Below are positions 1-8,530 of a stretch of 64,000 bases of DNA, piece by piece (position 1 is the stretch's first letter; every line of letters begins with the position of its first letter). Source of the DNA: Misgurnus anguillicaudatus (lineage: Eukaryota; Chordata; Actinopteri; Cypriniformes; Cobitidae); contig NC_073358.2 in the NCBI RefSeq assembly GCF_027580225.2, positions 51,813,501 to 51,877,500 of the forward strand. The letters run 5' to 3'. The position numbers were made by a program, and so were the translations under genes. The notes beneath the pieces are model-generated. The model ran no database searches, was not told the DNA's origin, and saw nothing but the letters and a program-made list of their open reading frames with translations.

Positions 1-228
1 TATTTATTATACTTTTATGTAGTTATTGGTATATAAAGTTTGTATACTATAAATGAGTTTGTATAGTTAAAGGAGACATCACAGGGTGACCAGAGAGGCA
101 TCCTTACAATAGTTCATTCAAGAATCGATTTAATTTCACTACTTCTTGGAATATCATATTTCATAACAAGACAAAACTACAATTTTATAAAAAAAAGTCT
201 GTTTAATTCAGTCTCTATTCTTATAAAG

Positions 229-531
229 CAGTTGTTCTCAAACTTTTTCTGCATGCGGCCCCCCTTGTGTACGGTGCATTCCTTCGCGGCCCCCCCAAAG
301 AAAATATATGACAAAAACTGTTCTAAAATTTAACATTTTAATTAAACAAAACATATTAAGTTATACAAAGTAGTGCTGTTGGTTTTGTTTGTTTTGTTGT
401 GTTTTTTTAGGTTTAATTACACAGAATTCATGATAAATTAATGTATTTTATAAAATATCATAATATTGGGGCCCCCTGGCACCATCTCGCGGCCCCCCTG
501 GGGGCCCCGGACCCCAGTTTGAGAACCACTG
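229..531. mobile_element. Non-autonomous hAT-type MITE with perfect 8-bp target duplication
   Basis: The ends are imperfect inverted repeats, CAGTTGTTCTCAAAC on the left and GTTTGAGAACCACTG on the right. The element is flanked by an identical 8-bp direct repeat TTATAAAG at 221-228 and 532-539, which is the hAT hallmark. The arms are G/C-homopolymer rich (runs of C and G around 260-295 and 470-515) and the centre is AT-rich. There is no transposase frame, so it must be mobilised in trans. Confidence 0.88.
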
Positions 532-613
532 TTATAAAGCCTTCATTCATCTTACTGTACACTATGTGTTTGTTTTTCTGTGACTTTCTTTTGATACATC
601 ATATAGCACATAT

Positions 614-854
614 TTAACTTTTTCCCCGTCTAGCCAGTGCCAGCAATTCTTATGATTTTATGAATTTAATGCATCCAGAAAATTTGCTTCCATAAATACA
701 GATAGCAAAATATAATGAATATTTACATTTTGCAGATGTTATATATAAACATACAATATAACAAATGGAAGTACAGACCCTCTGCTTTCAACACAGTATA
801 ATAGCGAAAATATGGATTGCCATAAAAACTTGTCATTGGAAGGGAAAGAGTTAA
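614..854. mobile_element. Decayed piggyBac-like MITE (TTAA-flanked), short copy
   Basis: Starts TTAACTTTTTCCCCGTCTAG and ends with GGGAAAGAGTTAA, with TTAA at both borders. It shares end and internal words with the copies at 948-1433 and 4137-4592 but is shorter and more diverged. No coding capacity. Confidence 0.6.
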
Positions 855-947
855 TTGTGTTTGGTGTGTAATACAGAAGAAATTTTAAATAAATTTTAAT
901 GACATTTATCTCTTTACAATAATGTTTTGATTAGCACTATAATATAT

Positions 948-1433
948 TTAACTTATTTACCGCTAGCCTTTTTTGAAAAGTTGCCTGCCAGCATTTTTTT
1001 TGTGATTTTCACAAAGGTTTCACAAAATGTCTTCCTAGAAAATTTCTTCTAAAACTATATAAACACACAAATATATCAAATGAAAGAACATACCCCCTAC
1101 CTTCAAACAAACAAACAAACAAACAAAACGGGAATTTTTTTTATCCTATCTATAATTTTTCTACGTATAAACTCTTAAATATGGGTATTTTTCTTTAAAC
1201 AAAAATTTAAAAAAATTGCAAAAAGCTGAAACAATTGCATTTTTATAAAGGAGTTTTGTTAGAGATCAGATTCAGAACGATTATCAAAACATACACAGAG
1301 TTTAAAATGAGTAAATTATTATTTTTGCTTCAGTTTTTATAAATTAACATAAAAACTCATCAGGAACATGTTTTTATGCAAATGTTTTCACTTAAATGAC
1401 GAGATAACTTGTCAATGGCGGGGAAAGAGTTAA
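948..1433. mobile_element. piggyBac-like MITE (TTAA-flanked)
   Basis: Left end TTAACTTATTTACCGCTAGC, right end TGGCGGGGAAAGAGTTAA, with TTAA at both borders. Internal words (AAAAGTTGCCTGCCAGCA, TGTGATTTTCACAAAG) match the copy at 4137-4592 in the opposite orientation. About 486 bp with no transposase frame. Confidence 0.72.
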
Positions 1434-2579
1434 AGAGGTGATGTCACATTTCGTTAACTGTAACTGCGCGTCAAGGAGCATGCAAATTTTAGGAGCTAAA
1501 GGTATCTGACCCCATCAGTGGTTTAACAAATTGCAATCTTTCTATGATAGGGTTAAAATAATGACACTTTGTCCTGCGAATGACCTAAAAAATCACAAGA
1601 ATTACCTATTTTATATTTAGTTACAATATCCGAGATTTCTCATTCCATGTTTATAAAATATGCGTTCAATTGATTGTGATGTGTTTTTGTCTCAAATCCA
1701 AGAATTGTTCTCATATCTACAACATGTTAGTTGTTATTCTTCACCATTCAAACAATTTTAAAACACAGGAATCACAGTCGAGGGTTCACGTCTCTGTGTT
1801 ATCTCTCTTATCGGCTCACAGATGACTCTAAAGCACAAACATCTCAAGAGTCATGCTTATGTTTCTTGTTTTTTTCATTTCACAATGCATTTCTTCACCT
1901 CTGCAGGGTGGAAATGTTGCAGAAATATTTATGAAAAATGTACACGCCTTTTGAAACAAAATGATCAGCCTTTTTGTTATTTCTGGTGTGGTCACAAAGA
2001 CCAATGGTTTGCCAGGTCTTTCTACTTCATCTGTGATGTCATTTCCTTCTGCGGACACATGATAATCGATTTACAAAGAAAGTCAATGAAAGGGCAAATG
2101 AATGGGCACAGAAACCCAAAGCATCCTCTCTCCGCCTCACACCTGATGTTGACCTGCCACCTCCAGAGGAACATGAAAATCCAATTAATTCACTATTCCC
2201 GCCACACTCACAATGTCAACCTTGTGTGCTACCATTCCCCAAAATGCATTGTTATTTTCCTTAAAGTAGAATTAAAGGACAAATGTTTAATCGTGTAACT
2301 CATGCTTCAGTCATGAATGATCCTCGAATCATGATGAGATTATTTCTTTAAAGAATCTAACATTGCGACACATTAATCCTCCTCAGTATACACCAACCAC
2401 ATAACAACACCCTAACAACCTTTCATAACACCTTAAAGTCACTATGAATAAAAACTGAAAAACTAAATTTGTTTTGGAATATTGTGTTTTTTTTTCATGT
2501 GCCCTCATAATCTTTAATCAAAAACCCAAATCTCCTCCCCTTCTTAAAACGATCTCTCTTTACTTCAGGTCATATGGTC
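1434..2579. other. Intergenic, no supported gene
   Basis: AT-rich sequence. A 158-codon plus-strand frame at 1822-2298 overlaps a 76-codon minus-strand frame. Neither shows a recognisable domain or exon borders, and I treat both as chance. Confidence 0.5.
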
Positions 2580-2742
2580 TGGCAGGTGGGCGGGGTCTGG
2601 GAGAAGATCGCTGCAGTTAGCAACATGACCCAACTTCAAATGATCCAATCAGATCTCATTGGACAAATACAAATCCAGCCCTGCCTTATTTTATTTTAAA
2701 AGCCGGTTTCACTCGGATATACGTCACCACGGAGAAAATTAG
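2580..2742 (+). promoter_or_regulatory. Possible TATA/CCAAT/GC-box promoter and short first exon
   Basis: In the right order for plus-strand transcription lie a GC box (GGGCGGGG at 2588-2595), CCAAT at 2645-2649, an inverted CCAAT (ATTGG at 2658-2662) and a TATA-like TTTTAAAAG near 2694. A stretch ending ATTAG|GTAATC could be a short untranslated first exon with a donor at 2743. No downstream exon was found in the window, so the gene is unknown and the call is tentative. Confidence 0.3.
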
Positions 2743-3496
2743 GTAATCGCTCCTTCTGTTTCATTAAGCATTGTGTTGTTAAGTGTTTGCATAAACAGGA
2801 ACCACATACAGATGTTGTCTGAAGTTAATCTTAGCTAGATCTTTGTTGACATCATCACCAGCATATTTCTGTACTTAAAGAAAACAAAAATCTCATAAGG
2901 AAGTTTACTTTTCAAAGTTTTGGTTTGGTTTGAGAAGAACATGAACATGTATTTTTTGCTCTTGTTTAAAATCTACAAAGTATCATCAACAGCACTGAAT
3001 CTGGTCAATGGAGCACAATATCTGCGTGATCACAGCGACGTGTTGGATTTAACAAACGGTTCTTTGATCTATAAAGCGGCACGAGAAACAAAAGGTGCAG
3101 TTATATTTCAAAGGGCCAAAGACTTGACGCTGTTGTGACACAAAACAAAGAAAACAAACAAGGTTTTATTCACGTCAACCAAAACAAAACTCCAGCAGTG
3201 ATATGTTATATCTCCGTGAATCATTTGATATCAGTGTGTGTTTGATACATAATCACACAGGAATGGTTTACGTATACACAGATTTTCGTTCAAGCAATTT
3301 TGACCCTTTTTTGGTCATTAAAAGGCATTTGTTATCAAATACATTTTGTAATGTTGTACAATGCGACTATGTTTAGGCTGCTATATAAAGTTCAGCAAAG
3401 CATGACATCACCAATTCAAAGTAAATAAGAAGCGTTAACACTGCTGTCCCGTGTAAATGTACCATTAGATGGAAGTCGCCATTTTATCACTGCATA
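2743..3496. other. No supported gene
   Basis: AT-rich sequence. A 72-codon plus frame at 2920-3138 has no recognisable features. Confidence 0.5.
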
Positions 3497-4087
3497 GAGT
3501 ACGTTTACATGCACAGAATAAGCGGATAACTAAAGCAGTTGGCAGAGAAACTGCGAAAATAAAAACTGATGTTATATTTACAGGTTCTGGAGATACGAAA
3601 AGAGATAAAACAATATAGCTTAAGACAATATAGCTGATCGACTATTATGTACTATAGGCGATGACGTCACTGCCTGCAAGAAACCTGACAAATCTCCAAG
3701 TCCCATGTAAACGCAGTTGTCTGCATAGGCGGTTTATTGATTTGCATGTAAACGCATGAAAACAGTTTTTTTATAATAAACAGATTTTTGATAGTAGAGC
3801 AGAGACTTTTATGCGTTACTTTGTGCTTACTTCCGCGTGTGACGTTTATCTTTCACACACGGAGACATGCGCAAGTGGACAAAACCGTGAGAAAACCGGT
3901 TAAGGTGTTTACATGCCACACAAAATCGGGGTAATGAGCAAAAAACTACCTGTGCCGATCGGTTTTTGCTTACGCAGTTTATGGGCTTTCCCCGATTAAA
4001 GAAAACCGTTTTACGCGTTTACATGACCCCACGTGTTATCAGTTTATTAAGCATAATCGGCGTAAGACTATGCATGTAAACGCACTC
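3497..4087. mobile_element. MITE with ACGTTTACATGCA-type inverted ends
   Basis: Left end GAGTACGTTTACATGCA and right end TGCATGTAAACGCACTC are near-perfect inverted complements. The words TTTACATG and GTAAACGC recur inside. A shorter related fragment lies near 26760-26880 (shared words: ACAATATAGCT, CTGACAAATCTCCAA). No clear target duplication, so the superfamily is not assigned. Confidence 0.7.
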
Positions 4088-4136
4088 ATTGATGACGTGT
4101 TTGTCTTGTGGCTAGTGATGGGCAATTTCAAAGCAA

Positions 4137-4592
4137 TTAACTCATTCACCGCCATTGACGAGTTATCTCGCCAAACCGAATTTATCAAAAATGGAAGTTA
4201 AAAAGATTTAATGATTTATTTTAACTGCCTTTATGTTTGATAGTCATTCTGAGTCTGATCTCTAACATAAATTCCTTTACAAAAACGCAATTTTTTAAGC
4301 TTTTTGCTTAAAATGTTGTATTTTTGAAGAGAAATATCCATATTTCAGTGGTTAAATTAAGTGGAAAAAATTAATATATAATGAAACGTTTTTTCCCCAT
4401 TTTGTTTGTTTGTTTATTTGTTTATTGTTTGTTTGAAAGCAGAGGGTGTGTTCTTTAATTTCATATAATTTGTATGTTTATATATTTATAGAAGATAATT
4501 TTTCCTGCAAGGAATTTTGTGAAACTTTTGTTAAAATCACAAAAATGCCGGTGGGCAACTTTTCTCAAAAAGGCTGGCGGTGAATGAGTTAA
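4137..4592. mobile_element. piggyBac-like MITE (TTAA-flanked), best-preserved copy
   Basis: Begins TTAACTCATTCACCGCCA and ends TGGCGGTGAATGAGTTAA, an exact 18-bp terminal inverted repeat including the TTAA target site. 456 bp, AT-rich inside, non-coding. Related to the elements at 614 and 948. Confidence 0.85.
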
Positions 4593-4715
4593 GCTTCATA
4601 AAGTTTCATTAAGCCTCAAAAACGTTTTCGAATCTTTTGTTTCAAACAGAGGTTCAGAGCAGGGGCGGAGCCAGACATTCTAGACATTGGGGGCTTATCC
4701 CAAATCTAGGGGCTG

Positions 4716-5001
4716 ATATTGTCATTCTGAAACTGTAACATAACAATTTTTGACAATGCCACTTTAACTTCTCTTATCCAAAAATAGGCAAATATGTTTG
4801 CTGTAGGCTAATCCAGTAACTGTAAAGCTACATAAGCAGGTGAGAAATTGTTCTGCTAGTGTGGTCAAAATTGTTCTTCTTTCTTTTGTATCTTTACAGT
4901 TACTGGATTAGCCTACAGCAAACATATGTTGCCTATTTTTGGATAAAAGAAGTTTAAGTGTCATTGTTAAAAATTGTTATGTTACAGTTTCAGAATGACA
5001 A
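4716..5001. repeat. Foldback inverted repeat, arms about 110 bp
   Basis: Sequence from about 4716 to 4835 (containing AACTGTAACATAACAA and GCAAATATGTTTGCTGTAGG) reappears as its reverse complement at about 4885-5001 (CCTACAGCAAACATATG, TTGTTATGTTACAGTTTC). The loop is about 50 nt. A transcript across it would form a long hairpin. Confidence 0.75.
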
Positions 5002-5120
5002 CACAGAGAACACTTAGATTAAAAAATAGTTTATAAAGCTGCCATAAATTGAGAAAAAATATCAGCAGAGGACCATGCTTTGGAACCCCTAGATTTGGGC
5101 ATAGATATGTACACTAGATC

Positions 5121-5302
5121 AGTATTTCCCAGAAAGTTTAGATGTCTCCTTATTTAACACACCTGATTTAACTCATCAGCTTGTTAGGGAGACATGTTAA
5201 CCATTTTGGAAGGAGGCTGATAAGGTGAATCAGGTTTTTTAAATAAAGAGACATCTAAAACTTTCTGTGAGGGGGCCTCGAGGACCAGGATTGGGAAGCA
5301 CT
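5121..5302. mobile_element. Small MITE nested in the 4.66-5.86 kb element
   Basis: Starts AGTATTTCCCAGAAAGTTT and ends near TTGGGAAGCACT. The sub-terminal stretch GAAAGTTTAGATGTCTC is mirrored by GAGACATCTAAAACTTTC. Non-coding. Confidence 0.55.
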
Positions 5303-5303
5303 G

Positions 5304-5550
5304 CACTAGATGTCGCCTTGGCTACGGGAGTTCATTGGAACGAATGCGTCAAATAGAGCCGCCATCTTGAAACAGGGGAGCCCTGCATCAGCGTCATTAT
5401 AGGCAATGGTGTAGCGGAAATAAAATCATCCATGAATTTGAAGTACAGGCAGAGATAGCAGCGTTACCTAGCTACTTCCTACTTCCTATGACTGTTCCAA
5501 AATGGTGGCGGTTTTGATGCATGCTTAGATCCCCAAGGCGACATCTAGTG
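5304..5550. mobile_element. MITE with CACTAGATGTCGCCTTGG inverted ends
   Basis: The left 18 bp CACTAGATGTCGCCTTGG and the right CCAAGGCGACATCTAGTG are exact reverse complements. 247 bp, non-coding, and adjacent to other nested units. Confidence 0.75.
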
Positions 5551-5560
5551 TATATATCTA

Positions 5561-5818
5561 CACTGTAAAAAAACTTTGCTGCCTTAAAATTTTTTGTTGA
5601 ATCAACTCGGATTTACAAGTCATTTCAACTTACTATTATTTATCTTGACTAGACATGAGTTGTTATAATTACAGGTGAGTTGTTATAACTTATAGTTGAG
5701 AAAAGTCAACTTAATTTTATATTTTATAAGTTGTGATAACTCATCTCTGTTGACCTGACTTATAAGTCTGAGTTAATTTAACAAAAAATTTCAAGGCAGC
5801 AAAGTATTTTTTACAGTG
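5561..5818. mobile_element. CACTGTAAAAA-type MITE
   Basis: Ends CACTGTAAAAAA and TTTTTTACAGTG, followed inward by ACTTTGCTGCC and GGCAGCAAAGT. The interior carries repeated GAGTTGTTATAA-like words and their complements. The same end type occurs at 31207 and 31884. Confidence 0.75.
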
Positions 5819-5864
5819 ATTTGGGCTAAGCCCCCAATGTCTACAATTTCTGGCTCCGCCCCTG

Positions 5865-6500
5865 TAGCCATGCAGATTATATAGAAGTTAACGCTATTTA
5901 ACAGTATTTACATCACAACTATAAATATATACTTTTACAGTAATAACGAAGATACTGTAATAATAAAGATATACTGTAAAAATTTGCTGTAATTATGCAG
6001 TAACTTACTGTAGAAAATAAAGAAATGTTTTATGTTCATTTAACTTTGAACAAACTGTTGCCAGTAAATAACATAAATGTAAAATCTACAGTAAGTTACT
6101 GGCAGCTACTTGCCAGTAATACTGTAATTTCTGCAGACATTTTTTACAGTATACTTTTAAAAGTACTGCGGGGAGAATAATTGCCTATATAGTAGATTTT
6201 TACAATTTTTGTCTGAAATTTTCTGGGGACGCCTTACAGCCTTCTGGGGGACCCCAGACCCCAGTTTGAAAACCCCTGATATGTCTTCTATATTTTCATA
6301 AAAACGATTTACGTACGTCGCTCTGATGTAACATGAGGTGACAATTGAGAAATCAACTCTGCAATCTTAGATAAGTGACTTTGCGAGTTCTGCTGTGTGA
6401 GTTAAGAACTTTTATCTAAAAGTAGATTTTGTAATTTTGGAGATGAATTCACCTTTTAAGGATATCGTGACCTCATTGACAATTTATTAACAGTAAGAAA
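5865..6500. repeat. Fragments of MITEs: TACTGTAA-rich stretch and an hAT end
   Basis: 5900-6160 is rich in TTTACAGTA/TACTGTAA words in both orientations, consistent with a decayed inverted-repeat element. 6228-6282 ends GACCCCAGTTTGAAAACCCC and resembles the right end of the hAT MITE at 229-531. No gene seen. Confidence 0.5.
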
Positions 6501-6723
6501 TATTTTAAGAAATGTTTGTAACCAAACCAATCAAGAGGCCCATTCACTTACATAATAGGATAAAAAAATACTATGGAAGTAAATGCATGGGGCTCATGAA
6601 CGATTTGATTACAAAAAATTCTCAAAATATCTTCCTGCATGTTCCAAAAGAAATGTATACAGGTTTGTAACAGCATGAGGTTGAGTAAATGATGACTTTT
6701 GGGTGAACTTTCCCTTTAAGTCA
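6500..6723 (-). repeat. Dispersed fish repeat (GGGAAAGTTCACCCAAAAG type)
   Basis: On the minus strand it starts with GGGAAAGTTCACCCAAAAGT and continues with TCATCATTTACTCAACCTC. A plus-strand relative lies at 63834-63975. Open frames here are chance. Confidence 0.6.
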
Positions 6724-8182
6724 TTCTTAGAAATGCTGAATGTCATTGCATAGAAAATTGAGCTTTTCTCTGAACTAACTTCACTTTTCTTTTGCAATGG
6801 ATGTCAAGATGATGTTAGCGGATGTATGATGTCATATCTCAAGTTCACACAACTATCTATCAGAGTTCCTACAGGTATAAATTATCATGATCAACTAACA
6901 TTGTTAATGACACAATATTTTTGCTAACGCAATCACTCATATTTTCATTTTATATTAAAATAGATGTCTATTATCAAAGTTAAAAATACTGCTTTAATTG
7001 CATTAGATAGCTAGCTTGTCATTGCGCGTATTTTCACCTGTCAGTAAATGACGCTGCGTGGTGCTGAGGTGGTAACCATAGCAACAATCCGCATGATTGA
7101 CAGCGTGATCGTAATCAGTGGATACATCAAATAACGTAGTCGTTATTAATCATTTTATTTTAGATTCATGTTATTAAAAATAAACTTCTTGTTATTTAAA
7201 AATGTATTTTGTCTGGTTAACACAAAGAGAAATTCTTCAGCCAGACTCGAACCCTGTGCGCTCGTGCCTGGTATGACTGCATGTACGCGGATCATAAGCA
7301 CTGATCTATAACTTATTAATCTGCATTATTACAGCTCAAAAACAAAACCTGACTCACTGTCCTTAAGAGAAGAGACAAAACTGCAGCTTCATATGAGGGT
7401 GACGAGGAACACAGACAGCGCGCATTCACCTCATAGACTTTTTAAGTGTTTTGCGCTTGAGATGACAGTAAAGGTTTCTCTTCATGATTTGATAAACAGC
7501 TTCTGGTCGACTGCTTTAGGTAGGAAAATGTAAACATCTGATTGACTAACATTAAGTGTAAAATATCTAATTTGCTTTAACAGCAAAAACAGATATCTAA
7601 TGGTGTAAAAAAATAAGCAGACAGGCTGTTCGTCCTTATTTTTGTTTCTGAATAACATAATTTATTAGTTGTATGTTTAATCGGTATTGACACAAATAAA
7701 TGAATAAAGTGATGAAAAAAGCACAATAAATTAATTTCATTATCACAAATCTACTTCCTGTTATTTAATTAAAACCTTATTGTTATTAATACTAGATATT
7801 GGTCACTGGATCATTCAATCAGACTAAATGCATGCAGGGGATTTCTATTAAAATAATTATTTGCATTCACTTTAAAATTTTAAAAATGAATTAACTTTGC
7901 ATAGCAGTTAAACTGTTGACCTTTAAATGCACGTTATATATTTATAAATAAAAATTCATGAAACATAAAGCTGATATATTTTTTATATTTTTTGTATAAT
8001 CATTGGTATCGAAATATCCTAATTAGCATAACTCATTCAGTTACATCCAACACATCGTAAAACTTTAATTATCTCGGTTTGTAAATAAACTGCATTACAC
8101 TTTATGAATTTTAAATGCATAATCAATTAATAAAATAAATGCAAACCCATCATTCAATACATAGTGAATCTTGTGTACTCAC
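6724..8182. other. No supported gene; AT-rich, contains one RFX-type X-box
   Basis: If the signal-peptide exon at 8183-8243 is real, this stretch is its first intron. Nothing exon-like was recognised on either strand. Confidence 0.5.
7072..7085. promoter_or_regulatory. RFX X-box motif
   Basis: GTAACCATAGCAAC fits the RFX consensus GTNRCC-N(0-3)-RGYAAC exactly (2-nt spacer). A sequence TGATTGACAG follows about 10 bp later. Whether it is used is unknown. Confidence 0.35.
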
Positions 8183-8243
8183 TTGCACTGCTGGATAAAT
8201 GCAGAATTGATGTCAGAAGGTAAAGTGAAATGAGACACTTCAT
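8183..8243 (-). CDS. Putative signal-peptide first exon of an unidentified secreted or membrane protein (partial)
   Basis: On the minus strand an ATG at 8243-8241, with A at -3, opens a short frame starting MKCLISLYLLTSIL. It has a basic residue after Met, a hydrophobic core and small residues (SSSA) at the end, as in a cleavable signal peptide. The frame stops at a good donor, AA|GTGAGT, after 20 codons plus 1 nt (phase 1). Many immunoglobulin-superfamily and other secreted-protein genes have a signal-peptide exon ending in phase 1. No following exon was recognised down to base 1, so the rest of the gene would lie to the left of the window. The product cannot be named. It could be a chance match. 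Confidence 0.4.
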
Positions 8244-8420
8244 TGTGAGCGTCCTGTGACTCCAGCAATAACACTGATTCATTCAAAAGTGACCCTGAGA
8301 GAGAGTCTGATCTCCTCTTCTATTCTAATAGGCTATATCTGTCAATGGACAGCATTGAGTATTTGGCTCCGCCCACAACACGTTCCTCTGATATCACAGG
8401 TGACATCACACTATATACAA
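8244..8420 (-). promoter_or_regulatory. Possible 5' UTR and promoter of the signal-peptide exon
   Basis: Upstream of the minus-strand ATG are a GC box (minus GGGCGGAGCC, about 8370-8379), a CRE-like TGACATCA at 8401-8408 and a TATATA near 8411-8416. The distances are compatible with a start site roughly 100-150 bp before the ATG. Confidence 0.3.
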
Positions 8421-8424
8421 ATAT

Positions 8425-8530
8425 ATACACATAACATTTATTCATATTGATCCACATTTATCCAAAGTGACTTCAGAATCTGTGATTCATGGGATCGAAC
8501 CCATGACCTTTGCATTGCTAACAATAACAC
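8425..8530 (-). repeat. tRNA-derived SINE-like fragment
   Basis: On the minus strand it contains GCAATGCAAAGGTCATGGGT followed by TCGATCCC, a Pol III B-box-like head. The other side reads TTTATCCAAAGTGACTT in plus, a tail seen in fish SINEs. A second, more decayed copy lies at 24930-25040 in the opposite orientation. Confidence 0.55.

Larger units (their letters stand above)
4660..5864. mobile_element. DNA transposon remnant with CAGGGGCGGAGCCAGA ends, hosting nested MITEs
   Basis: Left end CAGGGGCGGAGCCAGACATT and right end TGGCTCCGCCCCTG are inverted complements, followed inward by matching GACATTGGGGGCTTA and TAAGCCCCCAATGTC. The interior is filled by at least four separate inverted-repeat units listed below. 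I found no 8-bp target duplication (GTTCAGAG on the left, TAGCCATG on the right), so the superfamily is uncertain. Confidence 0.7.

Noticed and set aside
1822..2298. 158-codon plus-strand frame
   Set aside because: No domain, unusual His/Cys/Lys mixture, no exon borders, and it is embedded in AT-rich intergenic sequence.
7234..7310. tRNA-like B box (minus GGGTTCGAGTC) suggesting a tRNA gene
   Set aside because: The T-arm pairs poorly and no acceptor stem or A box could be fitted. More likely a SINE remnant or chance.
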